The notes under the pieces were generated by a model, which saw only the letters and a list, made by a program, of their open reading frames with translations, was not told the origin of the DNA and searched no databases. Position numbers and translations under genes: made by a program. From an uncultured bacterium (GTDB lineage Bacteria > Pseudomonadota > Alphaproteobacteria > Sphingomonadales > Sphingomonadaceae), in assembly GCA_942636505.2 (NCBI GenBank), contig CALOGB020000056.1, positions 558,001 to 622,000 on the forward strand: a DNA stretch of 64,000 nucleotides, in the 5' to 3' direction. Position 1 is the first letter of the stretch. Each line of letters opens with the position of its first letter. Below are positions 61,713-64,000 of the stretch, one piece after another.

Positions 61713-64000
61713 CGTCGCCACGGCGGATCGCCCGACGCTCTACACGATCCCGGCGCACCGGGCGTTTGCGGATGCGCTCGTCGCCGGGCTGACGCGGCGG
61801 GCGGGGCGCGATCCGCTGGCGCTCGCCCGTGCGCTCGTCGTGTTGCCGAACAACCGCGCGGTGAAGGCCGTCACCGAAGCGTTTGTGCGCGCTAGCGGCG
61901 GCGGGCTCGTGCTCCCGCGTCTGGTCGCGCTTGGCGATCCCGAGATGGGCGAGGCGGTCGGCGCTGCGCTCGATCCGGCAGACGATATCGATCCGCCGCT
62001 GCCCGCGGTACCGCCGTACCAGCGCCGCATGATCCTCGCGCGGCTGGTGTCGGAAGAGCGCGCCCGCGAAGGGCATCCGGTAGATGCCGCCGAAGCGGTG
62101 CGCCTCGCAGGCGAACTGGCGCGGACGCTCGATCAGTTGTTGGTCGAGGAAGTGCCGCCGACCAAGCTGCGCGATATCGAGCTCGGCCCCGAACTGACCG
62201 AACACTGGCGGCGTGCGCTGGCCACGTTCGAGATCGTGATCCAACGCTGGCCCGGCGAACTCGCGCGGCTTGAGCGGATCGATGAAGCGACGCGGCGCTC
62301 GGCGCTGCTCGACCGGCTCGCCCAGCGCTGGCGGAACGCGCCACCCGCCGGGATCGTCTGCGCGGCCGGGGTGACCGATTCCGCGCCAGCGGTCGCGCGT
62401 CTGCTCCGCTGCATCGCCGACATGCCGCAGGGCATGGTGGTGTTCGCCGGCCTCGACCTCGCGCTGCCCGACGAGGAATGGGACGCGCTCGGCCCGCATG
62501 ATCCGAACCCGGTGACCGGGCTCACGCGGCGCTCAATCGAGACGCATCCGCAGTTCGACGCGAAACTGATGCTCCTGCGCATGGGCGTCGCCCGCGGCGA
62601 GGTGCAGACATGGCGCGAGGGCGGCGGGCACGATGCCGACCCTGCGCGCGGCCGGGCGATCGCCAACGCGCTGGCGCCCGCGGATTTCACGGGAAAGTGG
62701 ACACAGATCGCGGCCGAGGATCGCCGCCTGAAGGGCGTGACCGCCGCCGAACTCGCCACGCCCGCAGAGGAAGCGCAAGCGATCGCGCTCGTCCTGCGCG
62801 AGGCGTTGGAGGTGCCGGAGCGGACCGCCGCGCTCGTCACGCCGGACCGGGCTTTGGCGCGACGGGTGGCTGCGCATCTAGGGCGCTGGAATATCGGCAT
62901 CGACGACAGCGCAGGTCGGCCCTTGTCCATCCTGCCGCCGGGAACGTTGCTGCTCGCGTTGGCCGAAGCGGCGGCGCAACGCTTCTCGCCGCTCGCGTTG
63001 CTGGCGTTGCTGAAGCACCCGCTGGTCCGTGCAGGCGAGGATCGCTTGCTCTGGCTCGACGGCGCACGCGCGCTCGACCGGCGGTTGCGCGGGCCAAGGC
63101 CGGCGGCGGGGCTCGACGGGATCGCCGGACATCTGGAGGAGCGTAAAGGCACGGCGGCGACATGGTGGACCGACGTCCAGCCGCTGCTGACGCCGCTGGC
63201 GAACGCGTTCGACCAGGGACCGCAGCCCTTGGCGTCTGTGCTCGCCTGCCTGCGCGAGACCGCGCAGACCTTGTGTGGCGACAATCTCTGGTCGGGCCTC
63301 GCAGGACGCTCGGCGGCTGAATTTCTGGCTGATCTTGAAGGTGAAGCGCCCGCGGGTCCACCGCGTATCGATCCGCGGGAGCTGCCACAATTGTTGCGCA
63401 CGTTGCTCGACGAGGTCGCGGTGCGGCCGGCACCGGGGGGCCATCCCCGTCTCGCAATCTACGGCCTGATCGAGGCGCGGTTGCAGACCGCCGACGTCAT
63501 GGTGCTCGGCGGGTTGAACGAAGGCGTGTGGCCGGGGCGGCCTGCGCCTGACCCGTGGCTCGCACCCCGCATTCGCATGGAACTCGGGTTGCCGGGGTTG
63601 GAACGCCGCGTCGGCACCGCGGCGCATGATTTCGCGCAGGCTTTGGGCGCACCCCGCGCGGTCGTCACCCGAGCACGCAGGGATGCGAAGTCACCCGCTC
63701 TCGCCTCGCGTCTATGGTTGCGGTTGCAGGCGCTCGCGGGAGAACGATTCGAACGTGCATCGGCGCTGGAAAACTGGACACGCGCGCTCGACGATCCGGG
63801 CGAGCATCTCCCCGCCGACCGTCCCGCGCCGTCGCCGCCTGCGCTGCTGCGTCCGAAGGCGATTTCCGTCACCGAGGTGGATCGTCTCAAGGCCGACCCC
63901 TACGCCTTCTACGCCCGCCGCGTGCTCGGGCTGATGCCGCTCGATCCCGTCGATGCCGATCCCAGCGCGGCATGGCGCGGCACCGCGGTGCACGACATCC
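61705..64000 (+). CDS. addB: Double-strand break repair protein AddB, partial
   Basis: AddB with AddA forms the helicase-nuclease that processes DNA ends for recombination. The frame opens at ATG 61705, overlapping murU by 8 nt, and runs off the window, so 765 of roughly 980 residues are present. Landmarks are a start of MADVATADRPTLYTIPAHRAF, LVVLPNNRAVKAVTEAFVR, and, near the window edge, ISVTEVDRLKADPYAFYARRVLGL and GTAVHDI, which begin the C-terminal PD-(D/E)XK nuclease domain. As in other alphaproteobacterial AddB proteins, no Walker A motif is visible at the N-terminus. The catalytic nuclease residues and any Fe-S Cys lie beyond the window. Confidence 0.93.
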   Translation, partial: MADVATADRPTLYTIPAHRAFADALVAGLTRRAGRDPLALARALVVLPNNRAVKAVTEAFVRASGGGLVLPRLVALGDPEMGEAVGAALDPADDIDPPLPAVPPYQRRMILARLVSEERAREGHPVDAAEAVRLAGELARTLDQLLVEEVPPTKLRDIELGPELTEHWRRALATFEIVIQRWPGELARLERIDEATRRSALLDRLAQRWRNAPPAGIVCAAGVTDSAPAVARLLRCIADMPQGMVVFAGLDLALPDEEWDALGPHDPNPVTGLTRRSIETHPQFDAKLMLLRMGVARGEVQTWREGGGHDADPARGRAIANALAPADFTGKWTQIAAEDRRLKGVTAAELATPAEEAQAIALVLREALEVPERTAALVTPDRALARRVAAHLGRWNIGIDDSAGRPLSILPPGTLLLALAEAAAQRFSPLALLALLKHPLVRAGEDRLLWLDGARALDRRLRGPRPAAGLDGIAGHLEERKGTAATWWTDVQPLLTPLANAFDQGPQPLASVLACLRETAQTLCGDNLWSGLAGRSAAEFLADLEGEAPAGPPRIDPRELPQLLRTLLDEVAVRPAPGGHPRLAIYGLIEARLQTADVMVLGGLNEGVWPGRPAPDPWLAPRIRMELGLPGLERRVGTAAHDFAQALGAPRAVVTRARRDAKSPALASRLWLRLQALAGERFERASALENWTRALDDPGEHLPADRPAPSPPALLRPKAISVTEVDRLKADPYAFYARRVLGLMPLDPVDADPSAAWRGTAVHDI

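Overview
The window is a high-GC chromosomal segment of an alphaproteobacterium, most likely a Sphingomonas or close sphingomonad. The evidence is gene content and order: divL-tsaE-amgK-murU-addB, tpiA-ppiD-trpE//trpG-trpD-trpC-moaC//moeA-lexA-comEC/gltX-gltA, a GTTC-N7-GTTC type SOS box, a large TonB-dependent receptor, and many small palindromic intergenic repeats. I see no rRNA, tRNA, transposase, integrase, phage gene or CRISPR array. This is core chromosome carrying a few accessory genes.

Layout. 0-4.6 kb: a partial membrane/coiled-coil protein, a nucleotidyltransferase-membrane fusion, and a DUF2336 protein translationally coupled to a histidine-kinase-like protein that has lost its phospho-accepting His. 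4.6-9.8 kb: citrate synthase, glutamyl-tRNA synthetase and ComEC. 9.8-20.8 kb: lexA under two overlapping SOS boxes, the molybdopterin genes moeA and moaC, the tryptophan genes trpC, trpD, trpG and trpE, and the folding factor ppiD, all on the minus strand, interrupted by two plus-strand genes (a TonB-like protein and a small secreted protein). 20.9-29 kb: tpiA, two hydrolases, rimO, anmK and small proteins. 29-35.6 kb: a VWA protein and its usual MoxR partner, separated by an S15-type hydrolase, a CHAP protein and a small protein with two IPDPAT modules. 35.8-40.1 kb: a DPP-IV-like peptidase, an MgtC-like protein and asd. 40.1-45.3 kb: an AT-rich control region and a 1561-residue YadA-like trimeric autotransporter adhesin. 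45.4-53.6 kb: hydrolase, M2 peptidase, AMP nucleosidase, peroxiredoxin, YqgE and ahcY behind a perfect 20-bp palindrome. 53.8-64 kb: TonB-dependent receptor, then divL (Tyr in place of His), tsaE, amgK, murU and the start of addB.

Connections. AnmK, AmgK and MurU together cover cell-wall amino sugar recycling directly to UDP-MurNAc. LexA, AddB and ComEC touch DNA damage and DNA uptake. TrpE/G/D/C cover anthranilate to indole-glycerol phosphate. About 18 palindromic elements of several sequence families lie between 12.6 and 59.6 kb, mostly at gene 3' ends. At least one is translated as the C-terminus of TrpG and also supplies the ribosome binding site of trpD.

I do not see an obvious new multi-gene defence or mobile system. 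The most unusual items are the His-less kinase paired with DUF2336, the repeat-encoded TrpG tail, the IPDPAT protein inside a split moxR/VWA pair, and the operator-like palindrome in front of ahcY.
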